From VRUE01 sp035693025 (GTDB lineage: Bacteria; Actinomycetota; Thermoleophilia; Solirubrobacterales; 70-9), in the NCBI GenBank assembly GCA_035693025.1, contig DASSHI010000038.1, positions 58,157 through 122,156 on the forward strand: 64,000 nt of DNA, read 5' to 3'. A model generated the notes under the pieces. The model was not told where the DNA came from, did not search any database, and saw nothing but the letters and a program-made list of their open reading frames with translations. Below are positions 26,601 through 33,925 of the stretch, piece by piece (within the stretch, counting starts at the first letter, position 1; every line of letters starts with the position of its first letter). The position numbers and the translations under genes were made by a program.

Positions 26601-27034
26601 GCTGCGTCTACCTGATCTCCTCGGGCCAGAGCGCCCACCCGAACTACCTCTTCGCGACCAGCGCCGATGGCCGCGACGTCTTCATCCGCGCCCCAGACCT
26701 ACTGGTCCCGGCGCTCGACCCCGACGAAACGCCCTCGATCTATGACGCGCGCATCGAAGGCGGCTTTCCGCCGCCGCCCGCCCCCGCGGCGGAGTGCCTG
26801 GGCGAAGCCTGCCAGCCGGCTGCGCGCGCGCCGGGGGCCTCGACCCCCGCCAGCGCCGCCTTCCAGGGCCCCGGCAACGCCGCCGCCCTCCGCAAGCGCT
26901 GCCCGCGCGGCAAGCGGCGGGTAAAGCGCCACGGCCGCGCCGTGTGCCGCAGGCGCCACCACCACCGCAAGCGCCACCGCCGCCACCGCCACCGGAGCCG
27001 CAGAGCCCACCACCGAGGGAGGAGCCACCGATGA
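23669..27034 (+). CDS. Very large secreted beta-propeller/FnIII protein
   Basis: A 1121-aa protein with signal peptide (about 7-28). The first half resembles an NHL/SMP-30-type propeller (RPRAIATDPHGDVYVATYG, ISVAVDSKGYLYVFDRHAG, LAVNPEDHLFIGDGGYV). A fibronectin-III-like module follows (about 365-455, GLAPGGAYRYRVAVSN). The second half has PD40/TolB-like strands (SSPDGERVSFQVQG, SPDPLVLGDTDGVQDVYEWE). It ends in a strongly basic Arg/His/Lys tail of about 55 residues introduced by CPRGKRRV. The tail may hold wall polymers or nucleic acid. It overlaps the next gene by ATGA. No enzymatic motif is visible. AGGGAGAG precedes the ATG. Confidence 0.82.
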   Translation: MPRHTKTAIAALCAALALGAFAAASSAGAVEMRLFEPVLSLTGDCSVSAVDEVPDPGCPAGPNPASSFVRPRAIATDPHGDVYVATYGAAAEGEEGVVDVFDSGGHFITEVPDPQGPISVAVDSKGYLYVFDRHAGYEAVHRYDPEPYEPEADPPQIAYPDPPTAVSENFAGETNLAVNPEDHLFIGDGGYVEELTSAEEGNAFVEKIGQGEINGNGVGLAIDAAHNRLYVNGTEEGTNKPLILAFELEAPHALVLTLDGSTTPATKWHGDSTVAVEEASGDFFVFDGGERSTEKVYEFEADGTYLREIENRGVKNSNLAAKLTVDNGAASPNRGYLYVPLGQSGIGHSLAFALSSKCAPQVKSLAAARLTDTEAHLRATVNPCGDETAWRIEYTTEASFGAHGFEGAQLAGAGTLAASKVDQPIAASLSGLAPGGAYRYRVAVSNSVAGAEAEGRFTTYPSPVPWAPCANDALRTGPSAALPDCRAYELVTPTDTNGHSPLGLGRLGLYFLSTQSSPDGERVSFQVQGGALPGFEGAGWLAGDSYLASRDPQGWSTALTGPTGAQSSEPLPGSPSADQGYSYWEAQGEGSAVIGGEETRYVRYPDGHSALAGRGSLGVDPQANVKLLAEDGAHIVFVTNHGSTHPAPPIQLEPNAPPEGTAAIYDRTPAEVTHVVSLLPGNVTPAAGQDAYYQGASLDGRGVTFKLGENGHPDPPLYLRYNDEETYEVADEGTFAGVAEGGARVFYLRAGDLYAFDVKSGETIRFTESGDAVVVDVAASGRVVYFLSPSVLTAAPNPRGSLAAPGAENLYRSAEGQISFVATVTKEDVEGNPGEVDPVILGRWIGDVSEGKLGYDPSRTTPDGQVLLFQSRANLTGYDPEGHVEIYRYSAPEGSLSCLSCNPTGSPAQGDASLQSIPSGPFSPEPLNGYDLAGNLRSGGDRAFFQSPDPLVLGDTDGVQDVYEWEAPGLGSCEAPGGCVYLISSGQSAHPNYLFATSADGRDVFIRAPDLLVPALDPDETPSIYDARIEGGFPPPPAPAAECLGEACQPAARAPGASTPASAAFQGPGNAAALRKRCPRGKRRVKRHGRAVCRRRHHHRKRHRRHRHRSRRAHHRGRSHR

Positions 27035-29829
27035 AACGAGCTACGAGCATCGCCACCATCCTGATCGCCCTCGCCGCCCTCCCCCCGGCCGCGGGCGCAG
27101 CCGAATTCGACAAGTACGCGATCGCCGACGCCTCGGTCTCGCTCTCCGATACCCAGGCGGGCGCCCACCCGGACCTGACCCTCGTCTTCGACCTGAGCGA
27201 AAACGCCGCAGGCGAACCCTACGCCAAGGCCCGCGACGTCGAGCTGAGGACCCCGGCGGGCTTCATCGGCAACCCGACCGCCGTGCCCGAGTGCACGGCG
27301 CTGCAGTTCGGCGCCATCCCCGACGACAACGAATGCCCGCAGGACTCCCAGATAGGCTCGATCGACATCAAGGTCGTCGGCGCCCCCAGCGGCACCTTCG
27401 CCGATGAGCCGATCTACAACATGGCGCCCCTGGGCAGCCAGGAGGCGGCGCGCTTTGGCTTCTTCGCTGCCCTCTACCCGGTGTTCGTCAACGTGCGCCT
27501 GGACCCCGAGACCCACGAGCTGGTGGAGAGCGTCGAAGCCGCCCCCACCGCCTCGGCGCTGGTGCGCTCGACCATCCGCGTCTGGGGGGTGCCGGGCGAC
27601 AGCTCCCACGACCCCGAACGGATCACCCCCGAGGAGGCCGTCAGCGAAGAAGCCCCGCCCGGCGGCCGCGAATCGGGGCTCCCAGACACCCCCTTCCTGA
27701 CCAATCCGACGAGCTGCGAAGCCGGTCGGCAGGTGAGCATCCTCACCGACAGCTACCAGGAACCCTCCGTGCCGCGGATTGCGGTCGTCCCCTTTCCGCA
27801 GATCAGCGGCTGCGGGCTGGTCGGCTTCAATCCCGCGACCTCGCTGAAGCCGACCACCACCCAGGCCTCGAGCGCCACCGGCCTGGACTACGAGTTGAGC
27901 CTGCCGGCCAAGGGCCTCGAACACGCCAACCTGCTCTATGACTCAGAGCTCGAGCGCGCCCAGGTGACGCTGCCCGAAGGGCTGACGGTCAATCCCTCGG
28001 AGGCCTCAGGGCTCGGCGTGTGCTCGCAAGCCGACCTGGCGCGCGAGACCTATGACTCAGCGCCAAACGTCGGCTGCCCGGAGAGCTCGAAGATCGGCAA
28101 CCTCAGCGCGACCAGCCCAGTGCTCGATCGCAGCGTCGAAGGCTCCCTGTATCTGGCAAAGCCCTACGAGAACCCCTTCGGCTCCCTGCTCGCCCTCTAC
28201 ATGGTGATGAAGGTCCCCGACCGCGGCGTGCTGGTGAAGCTCTCGGGCGAAGTGAGGCCAGACCCGGCGAGCGGGCAGCTCCTCGTCACCTTCGACGACG
28301 TCCCACAGCTGCCGGTGGCCGACTTTCACCTGCACTTCCGGGAAGGCTCCAGGGCGCCGCTGATCACCCCCCGCACCTGCGGCTCCTACACCACCGCCTC
28401 CACCTTCACTCCCTGGGCTTCGCCCGCCAGCTCGCTGACGAGGCTGAACGCCTTCCAGGTCGAATCGGGCCCCGACCACGGCCCCTGCCCGGCGGGGGGG
28501 ACGCCGCCGTTTGAGCCGGGCTTCCAAGCGGGCACCGAGAGCAACGCCGCGGGGTCCTTCTCGCCGGTCGACATGCGGCTGACCCGCCGCGACGGCGACC
28601 AGGACATCACCCGCTTCTCCGCCACCCTGCCCGAGGGGCTCGCCGGCGTCCTCGCCGGCCTCACCCAGTGCCCGGACTCGGCGATCGCCCAGGCGCGCGG
28701 CCGCACCGGTCAAAACGGCGGCCACGAAGAGCTGGCGAACCCCTCCTGCCCGGCCTCCTCTGAGCTCGGACACGTCCTGGCGGGCGCGGGTGTCGGCGAC
28801 GTGCTCACCTGGGCCGAAGGCAAGATCTACCTGGCCGGCCCCTACAACGGCGCCCCCCTGAGCGTCGTCGCGATCGTCCCCGCGGTCGCCGGGCCCTTCG
28901 ACGTCGGCACCGTGGTCACCCGCGAGGCATTGCGCGTGGACCCGCGCACGGCGCAGGTCGAGGTCGACGGCTCGGCTTCCGATCCGATCCCCCACATCCT
29001 CGCCGGCATCCCGCTGACCGTGCGCGACCTGCGCGTCCATGTCGACCGCCCCCGCTTCACCTACAACCCCACGAGCTGTGAGCCGCTGTCGGTCGAAGCG
29101 ACCGCCTGGGGAGGCGGCAGCAACGTCTTCAGCTCCCTCGACGACTCCCCCCACGGCCTTTCGGAACGCTTCCAGGCCGCCGACTGCGCCGCCCTGGGCT
29201 TCAAGCCGCGTCTGGGCCTGACCCTGAAGGGCGGCGGCACCCGCCGCGGCGGCCACCCCGCGCTCACCGGCGTCTACCGCCCGCGCAAGGGCAACGCCAA
29301 CCTGAAGAAGCTCGTCCTGCGCCTGCCGCATTCGGCCTTCCTCGACCAGGCCCACATAAGGACGATCTGCACCAGGGTGCAGTTCGCCGCCGGGGCGGGC
29401 AACGGCGCCGATTGCCCCAAGGGCGCGGTCTACGGCCACGTCACCGTCTTCACCCCGGTGCTCGACGAACCGCTGAAGGGCTCGGTCTACCTGCGCTCCT
29501 CCAACCACAACCTGCCGGACTTCGTAGCGGCCGTGCACGGCCTGGTCGACATCGAAGTCGTCGCCCGCATCGACTCGGTGCACGGCGGCATCCGCGCCAC
29601 CTTCACCAACCTCCCCGACGCCCCGCTGAGCAAGGTCGTCGTCCGCATGCAGGGCGGCAAGAAGGGGCTGATAATCAACTCCAAGAACCTCTGCTTCAAG
29701 GCGAAGCGCAACCGCGCCAACGCGGCCTTCGAAGGCCACAACGGGCGCCGCCACGCGATCAAGCCCGTGGTGCGGGCGGTGGGGTGCGGGAAGGCGCACC
29801 GGCGGCACCGCGGGCGAGTCCCCCGCTAG
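27031..29829 (+). CDS. Large secreted repeat protein
   Basis: A 932-aa protein; signal peptide about 1-20 ending in PPAAGA. At least four tandem units share the pattern proline-rich strand, CP-x-SxIG, then a YL(A)xPY loop: PQDSQIGSIDIKV; CPESSKIGNLSATSPVL with SLYLAKPYENPFGSLLALY; CPASSELGHVLAG with KIYLAGPYNGAPLSVVAIV; CPKGAVYGHVTVFTPVL with SVYLRSSNHNLPDF. It ends in a short basic tail (KAHRRHRGRVPR). It looks like a rod of all-beta domains on the cell surface. I do not know a function. GAGGGAGGAG precedes the ATG, which overlaps the previous stop (ATGA), so the two giant proteins are made together. Confidence 0.82.
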   Translation: MKRATSIATILIALAALPPAAGAAEFDKYAIADASVSLSDTQAGAHPDLTLVFDLSENAAGEPYAKARDVELRTPAGFIGNPTAVPECTALQFGAIPDDNECPQDSQIGSIDIKVVGAPSGTFADEPIYNMAPLGSQEAARFGFFAALYPVFVNVRLDPETHELVESVEAAPTASALVRSTIRVWGVPGDSSHDPERITPEEAVSEEAPPGGRESGLPDTPFLTNPTSCEAGRQVSILTDSYQEPSVPRIAVVPFPQISGCGLVGFNPATSLKPTTTQASSATGLDYELSLPAKGLEHANLLYDSELERAQVTLPEGLTVNPSEASGLGVCSQADLARETYDSAPNVGCPESSKIGNLSATSPVLDRSVEGSLYLAKPYENPFGSLLALYMVMKVPDRGVLVKLSGEVRPDPASGQLLVTFDDVPQLPVADFHLHFREGSRAPLITPRTCGSYTTASTFTPWASPASSLTRLNAFQVESGPDHGPCPAGGTPPFEPGFQAGTESNAAGSFSPVDMRLTRRDGDQDITRFSATLPEGLAGVLAGLTQCPDSAIAQARGRTGQNGGHEELANPSCPASSELGHVLAGAGVGDVLTWAEGKIYLAGPYNGAPLSVVAIVPAVAGPFDVGTVVTREALRVDPRTAQVEVDGSASDPIPHILAGIPLTVRDLRVHVDRPRFTYNPTSCEPLSVEATAWGGGSNVFSSLDDSPHGLSERFQAADCAALGFKPRLGLTLKGGGTRRGGHPALTGVYRPRKGNANLKKLVLRLPHSAFLDQAHIRTICTRVQFAAGAGNGADCPKGAVYGHVTVFTPVLDEPLKGSVYLRSSNHNLPDFVAAVHGLVDIEVVARIDSVHGGIRATFTNLPDAPLSKVVVRMQGGKKGLIINSKNLCFKAKRNRANAAFEGHNGRRHAIKPVVRAVGCGKAHRRHRGRVPR

Positions 29830-30094
29830 GGGGTGGCCTCGAGCAGCTCGGCCTCGAACTCGGGCACGCCCTGCCGGTTAGCCCTTCCCCGCCCGAGGAA
29901 GGTCGCCTCTGGCCGCCGCTGCGACTGTGCTGGTGCCGGACTTTGATCGCCGGGCCGTGGGGCCGGTTCGATCAAGTAGCCCCGAGGGGCAGCGCATCTG
30001 CGTGGCAGTTTGAACGGACCTCGGAGATGACCGATTCCTGCGCTCGCGCCGCCGTCGACCCCCTGGCGCAACCGCAGCCGTCGTCTGCGAGACC
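29830..30094. other. Intergenic stretch without a convincing gene
   Basis: About 265 bp between the repeat protein and the next promoter. A minus-strand 81-codon frame exists, but it has no start signal and a low-complexity composition, so I do not call it. No clear terminator is seen. Confidence 0.4.
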
Positions 30095-30107
30095 TTCTGT
30101 CTACAAT
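30095..30107 (+). promoter_or_regulatory. Shared promoter motif, copy A (TTCTGTCTACAAT)
   Basis: TTCTGTCTACAAT with -10 TACAAT (30102-30107), 8 nt before the ATG at 30116. The same block precedes the paralogue at 31.7 kb. Confidence 0.6.
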
Positions 30108-30115
30108 CTGTCATC

Positions 30116-30346
30116 ATGTACCGCATGGATTGGACTGACGGCCGTCTCCAGGAGCGCTTCGACTCGATTGATCACCGATTCGATGACGTCAATCGTCGTT
30201 TCAACCAGGTCGATCGCCGCTTCGACAAGGTCGACACGAAGCTTCAGCGCGTCAACGACCGGCTCGACGGGCTCCATCGTGTCCTCATGCAGATCGGTGG
30301 CGGGATCTTCGTCGCGCTGCTTGGCCTGATCGCTACACAGCTCTGA
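30116..30346 (+). CDS. Tail-anchored coiled-coil mini-protein A
   Basis: A 76-aa protein: MYRMDWTDGR, then a heptad-like series RFDSIDHRFDDVNRRF, RFDKVDTKLQRVNDRL, and a single C-terminal membrane helix (about 56-75) ending ATQL. This plan (charged coil plus tail anchor) resembles XhlA/BhlA-type small proteins, but no function is proved. It is paralogous to the 63-aa protein at 31692, including the sequence before the start. ATG 30116 has a -10 at 8 nt; ATG 30125 aligns with the start of the paralogue. Confidence 0.75.
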   Translation: MYRMDWTDGRLQERFDSIDHRFDDVNRRFNQVDRRFDKVDTKLQRVNDRLDGLHRVLMQIGGGIFVALLGLIATQL

Positions 30347-30363
30347 TCGGCATCTGGCCGGAC

Positions 30364-31035
30364 TCAGGCGGTATCGCCTGGCTCGACCGGTGCCACGAAG
30401 GTGCGGGTACCCACCCGCACTCCGATCGCCCGCGTCCGCGAGAGGTCCAAGGCTGCGCTGAGCACCGCGTCGGAGTCATCGCCCCAGCGGTAGCGGAAGG
30501 AGCCGGCCGATTGGCGGAGGCCGTTTGGCCCGCGGACGAAGACGCGGCAGAGGGTGCCCGAGGGGGCTCCCTTCACGTACATGTGGATCTCGGTGCCGAA
30601 GGCGTGCGGCTCCAGGGTGGCGGATATGTGCAGGCCGGGGGGTAGGGATCGGAAGGCGACCTGCTGCTCCGGGGTGGAGCTGCCGCCGCCGGGCAGGATG
30701 AATAGCGCCAGCGCCGTCGCGGCCAGGGCGGCGGTCGCACCGCCGAAGGCGAAGCCCAGGCGCCGGCGCCGCTTTTGTTGCGCGCGCCGCTCGGTGCGGA
30801 TCGTCGCCACCACGCGATCGGCCAGGGACGGGGGCGCCGCCGGCGCGGTGTCGAAGTGCGCCGGGTCGGCAAGTGGCAGCAGCCGCGCGACGCCGCCCAG
30901 CGACTCGAGCTCGGCGCGGCACTCGGGGCAGCCTTCGAGGTGCGCCTCGAGCGCCGCGCGTTCCTCCTCCGGCAGTTGTCCCAGCGCGTGCGCGCCGAGC
31001 GAGATGCGCCACTCCCTGCAGTTCTCAGTCGTCAT
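30364..31035 (-). CDS. Anti-sigma factor (zinc-binding, RskA-like)
   Basis: A 223-aa single-pass membrane protein. The cytosolic ZAS-type domain has the HX3CX2C motif EAHLEGCPECRAEL (H32, C36, C39). A membrane helix at about 95-115 follows a basic stretch RRAQQKRRRR, and a small extracytoplasmic domain follows (GLHISATLEPHAFGTEIHMY). It binds and inhibits the sigma factor encoded just upstream; the genes overlap by 11 bp. Release would follow an external or proteolytic signal. Confidence 0.9.
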   Translation of the reverse strand: MTTENCREWRISLGAHALGQLPEEERAALEAHLEGCPECRAELESLGGVARLLPLADPAHFDTAPAAPPSLADRVVATIRTERRAQQKRRRRLGFAFGGATAALAATALALFILPGGGSSTPEQQVAFRSLPPGLHISATLEPHAFGTEIHMYVKGAPSGTLCRVFVRGPNGLRQSAGSFRYRWGDDSDAVLSAALDLSRTRAIGVRVGTRTFVAPVEPGDTA

Positions 31036-31534
31036 AGCCGATCTCCTCCAGCGCGACCCGCAGTGCCCGCAGTCCGTAGTAGACGCGGCTCTTGATCGTG
31101 CCCTCGGGCACGCCCAATTCGGTCGCCACCTCGGCGTAGGGACGCCCCTTGTAATAGGTCTCGACCAGGACCTGGCGGTGCTGGTCCCCGATCCGCCGCA
31201 TCGCCTCCTCGACCTGCCAGGAGAGCAGCGCCTCGTCGAGCGGCTCGACGGTCGGCTCGATTCCGCCCTCGGCGACCGTCGGCCGAGAGGCACGCGCCCG
31301 GCTGAGGTCGATCACGACGTTGCGCAGGATCGCGAACAGCCACGTGCGCAGCGAGCCGATCTGCGGGTCGAAGCGGGCGCCCGCCCGCCAGGCACGCACG
31401 AACGTCTCCTGCACGGCCTCCTCGGCCAGGCCCGCGTCTCCCAGCGAGCGCACGGCGAAGCCGTACAGCTCGCCGGCATGCGCGGAGTAGGCCTCGCGCA
31501 CGCCACGCTCGTCGCTGAGCGCGCCGGGCGGCAT
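31025..31534 (-). CDS. ECF RNA polymerase sigma factor
   Basis: A 169-aa sigma factor. Region 2 has ELYGFAVRSLGDAGLAEEAV and ETFVRAWRAGARFDPQIGSL; region 4 has VLVETYYKGRPYAEVATELG and VPEGTIKSRVYYGLRALR. It resembles SigK/RpoE-type ECF factors paired with RskA-like anti-sigmas. The start is taken at ATG 31534 without a clear SD. Upstream on the same strand lies TTCTGCCTACGCTTCGTGCC, very like the promoter block of the flanking mini-protein genes. Confidence 0.92.
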   Translation of the reverse strand: MPPGALSDERGVREAYSAHAGELYGFAVRSLGDAGLAEEAVQETFVRAWRAGARFDPQIGSLRTWLFAILRNVVIDLSRARASRPTVAEGGIEPTVEPLDEALLSWQVEEAMRRIGDQHRQVLVETYYKGRPYAEVATELGVPEGTIKSRVYYGLRALRVALEEIGYDD

Positions 31535-31660
31535 TCAGGCGGAGCCTTCGGCTTGCTGGGCGTTCACACTTCGGTGTACTTGCATACGCCCTCGCTGGTT
31601 CAGTTCAGGCACGAAGCGTAGGCAGAAGATTCTAATTCCGCGCACAACTCGCGCGAGGTG

Positions 31661-31676
31661 TTCTGTCTACGCTTGT
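31661..31676 (+). promoter_or_regulatory. Shared promoter motif, copy B (TTCTGTCTACGCTTGT)
   Basis: The same block as at 30095. A near-identical version, TTCTGCCTACGCTTCGTGCC, lies on the minus strand at about 31613-31632 upstream of the sigma gene. Confidence 0.55.
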
Positions 31677-31691
31677 GCCATCATTTATCGC

Positions 31692-31883
31692 ATGGGCTGG
31701 ACCGACGAGCGAATGGACGATTTTCGCGACGGTGTCGAACGGCGCTTCGACGCCGTCGATCGGCACCTTGACCGGCTTGACGATCGCTTCGATTCGCTGC
31801 AAAGGACACTCATCCTCACCGGCGGCGGCATCATCGCCACCCTCATCGCGGGAATCGTCAGCGTGTTCGTGACGCAGCTGTGA
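31692..31883 (+). CDS. Tail-anchored coiled-coil mini-protein B
   Basis: A 63-aa paralogue of mini-protein A: MGWTDERMDDFRDGVERRF, RHLDRLDDRFDSLQRTL, then a membrane helix ending VFVTQL. The sequence before the ATG (CATCATTTATCGC) aligns with CATCATGTACCGC in copy A, where A has an upstream ATG and B has ATT. A perfect hairpin follows the stop. The two copies bracket the sigma/anti-sigma operon. Confidence 0.72.
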   Translation: MGWTDERMDDFRDGVERRFDAVDRHLDRLDDRFDSLQRTLILTGGGIIATLIAGIVSVFVTQL

Positions 31884-31908
31884 AGGCGGCGCCCCGACGG
31901 CGCCGCCT
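31884..31908. terminator. Bidirectional hairpin terminator
   Basis: A 10-bp perfect stem AGGCGGCGCC/GGCGCCGCCT with a 5-nt loop, between convergent mini-protein B and the DUF5679 gene. Confidence 0.65.
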
Positions 31909-31914
31909 CACCGC

Positions 31915-32061
31915 CTATTCGAGTTTGCCGATCTTGAAGATTTTGGTGCCGCAGTCGGGGCAGGTGCCTTGAATCGCCGGGCGACCGTTTTTCATCGTCA
32001 CCTGTTTGGCGTCTTTGATCTCGACCTTCTTGCGCTCCTTGACGCAGTAACCCTCTGGCAT
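31915..32061 (-). CDS. DUF5679 family small protein
   Basis: A 48-aa protein: MPEGYCVKERKKVEIKDAKQ, VTMKNGRPAIQGTCPDCGTK, IFKIGKLE. It matches the DUF5679 pattern of a small Zn-ribbon-like protein. Family members I recall have CxxC at both ends. Here the second pair is intact (CPDC), but the first reads CVKE, so one metal ligand is missing. AAAGGAG precedes the ATG by 6 nt. The function is unknown. Confidence 0.85.
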   Translation of the reverse strand: MPEGYCVKERKKVEIKDAKQVTMKNGRPAIQGTCPDCGTKIFKIGKLE

Positions 32062-32181
32062 GGGGTCTCCTTTCGTTGCCGCTCCGGGCAAGACTCGCGT
32101 TGGGCGCGAGGTGGATTGCGGCGAATGTAACGCAGGCGGGGGACGGCTACAGGCACAAACGTGCCAAATGCCACAAAGGCG

Positions 32182-32658
32182 TCATTCGCTTGCTTCCGCT
32201 TTTTCTTTGGCCTGCTGGAGCAGTTCCTGCAGCTGGGCGCTGCTTGCCGCGCCGCCGGTCGCCCCGGGCGGGATGCCGGGGACGGTCCCCGTGGTGCCTC
32301 CCCCTGCGCCGTTGCTCGATCCGCCGTCGGTCGATCCACTGCCGCCGTGGCCCTTGCCACCGCTTTCCGATCCGGGCGTCTGTCCTTCGGGGGCCGGCGC
32401 CGCTTCCGCTTCCGGTTCGGCTTCCACCGGCGGCGTCGTCGCGCCGGCCGAGACTTCGTCGATCCGCGTTTCGAGCTTTTCCTGCAGCGCCCGCACGTCG
32501 CTTTCGCTGACCGAGCTTTCGCGCGCGTCGATCGCCAGGTAGATCGCCGCCCCGCCGAGCCCGATCGCGATCAGGGCGAGGACGAGGAAGACGCGCGTGC
32601 GCTTGCCGAGCTTGCGCTCCACCTCCCCGATCCATGCCCGCAATCCCTCCAGCGACAT
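32182..32658 (-). CDS. Membrane protein with coiled coil and low-complexity tail
   Basis: A 158-aa protein: basic N-terminus (RKLGKRTR), one membrane helix (about 23-43), a short Ser/Glu coiled coil (SESDVRALQEKLETRIDEV), then a Pro/Gly/Ser-rich region and a C-terminal helix LQELLQQAKEKAEASE. I do not recognise a family. TAAGTT lies 6 nt before the ATG with no SD, so it is probably leaderless. Confidence 0.72.
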   Translation of the reverse strand: MSLEGLRAWIGEVERKLGKRTRVFLVLALIAIGLGGAAIYLAIDARESSVSESDVRALQEKLETRIDEVSAGATTPPVEAEPEAEAAPAPEGQTPGSESGGKGHGGSGSTDGGSSNGAGGGTTGTVPGIPPGATGGAASSAQLQELLQQAKEKAEASE

Positions 32659-32664
32659 CGCCCT

Positions 32665-32670
32665 AACTTA
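32665..32670 (-). promoter_or_regulatory. Candidate leaderless -10 (TAAGTT)
   Basis: TAAGTT on the minus strand, 6 nt upstream of the ATG at 32658. Confidence 0.5.
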
Positions 32671-32748
32671 ATCGAGAATCGCGCCGGAGAGCCGGGTCAA
32701 ATACCCTGCGGGCCGCACTTCCCACCCCGAATCAAGGAGAGTCCCCGC

Positions 32749-33906
32749 ATGCCCGAGGCAGTCATAGTCGACACCATCCGCACGCCGATCGGCCGTGCCT
32801 TCAAGGGCTCGCTGGCCCAGCTGCGCCCCGACGAGATGGGGGCCTACGTCGTCGACGAGCTGCTCTCGCGCAACCCTGAGGTCGACCCGGCCTCGGTCGA
32901 AGACCTCTTCTGCGGCTGCGGCATGCCGCAGGGCCTGCAGGCCTTCAACATCGGCCGCATCGTCAGCCTGCTCTCCGAGAAGCTGCCGCAAGAGGTCAAC
33001 GGCGTCACGGTCTCCCGCTACTGCTCCTCCAGCCTCGACGCGATCCGCCATGCCGGCAACGCGATCAAGGCCGGCGAGGGCGACGTCTACATCGCCGCCG
33101 GGGTCGAGTGGGTGAGCCGCTACAACGAGCGCACCGAGCCCGCCGGCGCCGCCGACCAGAACGAGAACCTGCAGGGCAACGACGGCCAGCCCAACGCCTA
33201 CATCGAGATGGGCAAGACCGCGGTCAACGTCGCCGAAAAATACGAGGTCAGCCGCGCCGACATGGACAAGTTCGCGCAGCGCTCGCAGGAACTGGCCGTG
33301 CAGTCCCAAGAGGACGGCTTCTTCGACCGCGAGATCGTCCCGGTGAAGCTGCCCGACGGCAGCGAGGTCGCCAAGGACGACGGCCCGCGCGCCAGCTCGA
33401 CCCTGGAGAAGCTCTCCCAACTGGAGGAGTCCTTCGGCGGCGGCGGCGTCACCGCCGGCAACTCCTGCCCGCTCAACGACGGCGCCGCCGCGGTCCTGCT
33501 GATGAGCGACACGAAGGCGAAGGAGCTGGGGCTGACCCCGCGCGCCCGCATCGTCACCGCCGCCACCTACGGCAACGAGCCCGAGTACATGGGCGTCGCC
33601 CCGATCGGCGCGGTGAAGAAGGTGCTCGAGCGCTCCGGGATGACGATGGACGACGTCGACGTGGTCGAGCTCAACGAGGCCTTCGCCGCCCAGGTGATCC
33701 CGATCATGGACGAGTGCGACATCCCGCTGGAGAAGCTCAACACCCACGGCGGCGCGATCGCCCTCGGCCATCCCTTCGGCATGACCGGTGCCCGCATCAT
33801 GGGCACCCTGCTCAACGTGATGGAGACCGACGACCACCAGGTCGGCATCGAGACCATGTGCGTCGCCGGGGGTCAGGGCAAGGCGATGCTCATAGAAAGG
33901 GTCTGA
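32749..33906 (+). CDS. Acetyl-CoA acyltransferase (thiolase)
   Basis: A 385-aa thiolase. It has the acyl-binding Cys in RYCSSSLDAIRHAGNAI (about 88), NEAFAAQ, GGAIALGHPFGMTGAR with the catalytic His, and the second Cys in CVAGGQGKAM near the C-terminus. It carries out the last step of beta-oxidation (or acetoacetyl-CoA formation). AAGGAGAG precedes the ATG. It is followed by an enoyl-CoA hydratase and a thioesterase, forming a small acyl-CoA operon. Partner genes for the HAD/ECH steps are at 58.4 kb. Confidence 0.93.
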   Translation: MPEAVIVDTIRTPIGRAFKGSLAQLRPDEMGAYVVDELLSRNPEVDPASVEDLFCGCGMPQGLQAFNIGRIVSLLSEKLPQEVNGVTVSRYCSSSLDAIRHAGNAIKAGEGDVYIAAGVEWVSRYNERTEPAGAADQNENLQGNDGQPNAYIEMGKTAVNVAEKYEVSRADMDKFAQRSQELAVQSQEDGFFDREIVPVKLPDGSEVAKDDGPRASSTLEKLSQLEESFGGGGVTAGNSCPLNDGAAAVLLMSDTKAKELGLTPRARIVTAATYGNEPEYMGVAPIGAVKKVLERSGMTMDDVDVVELNEAFAAQVIPIMDECDIPLEKLNTHGGAIALGHPFGMTGARIMGTLLNVMETDDHQVGIETMCVAGGQGKAMLIERV

Positions 33907-33925
33907 GAGCCTCGCCGGTCCGCTC

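Noticed and set aside
29826..30071. 81-codon minus-strand frame after the repeat protein
   Set aside because: No start signal and a biased low-complexity composition; a tail resembling a protein end (EFEAELLEA) is not enough to call a gene or pseudogene.
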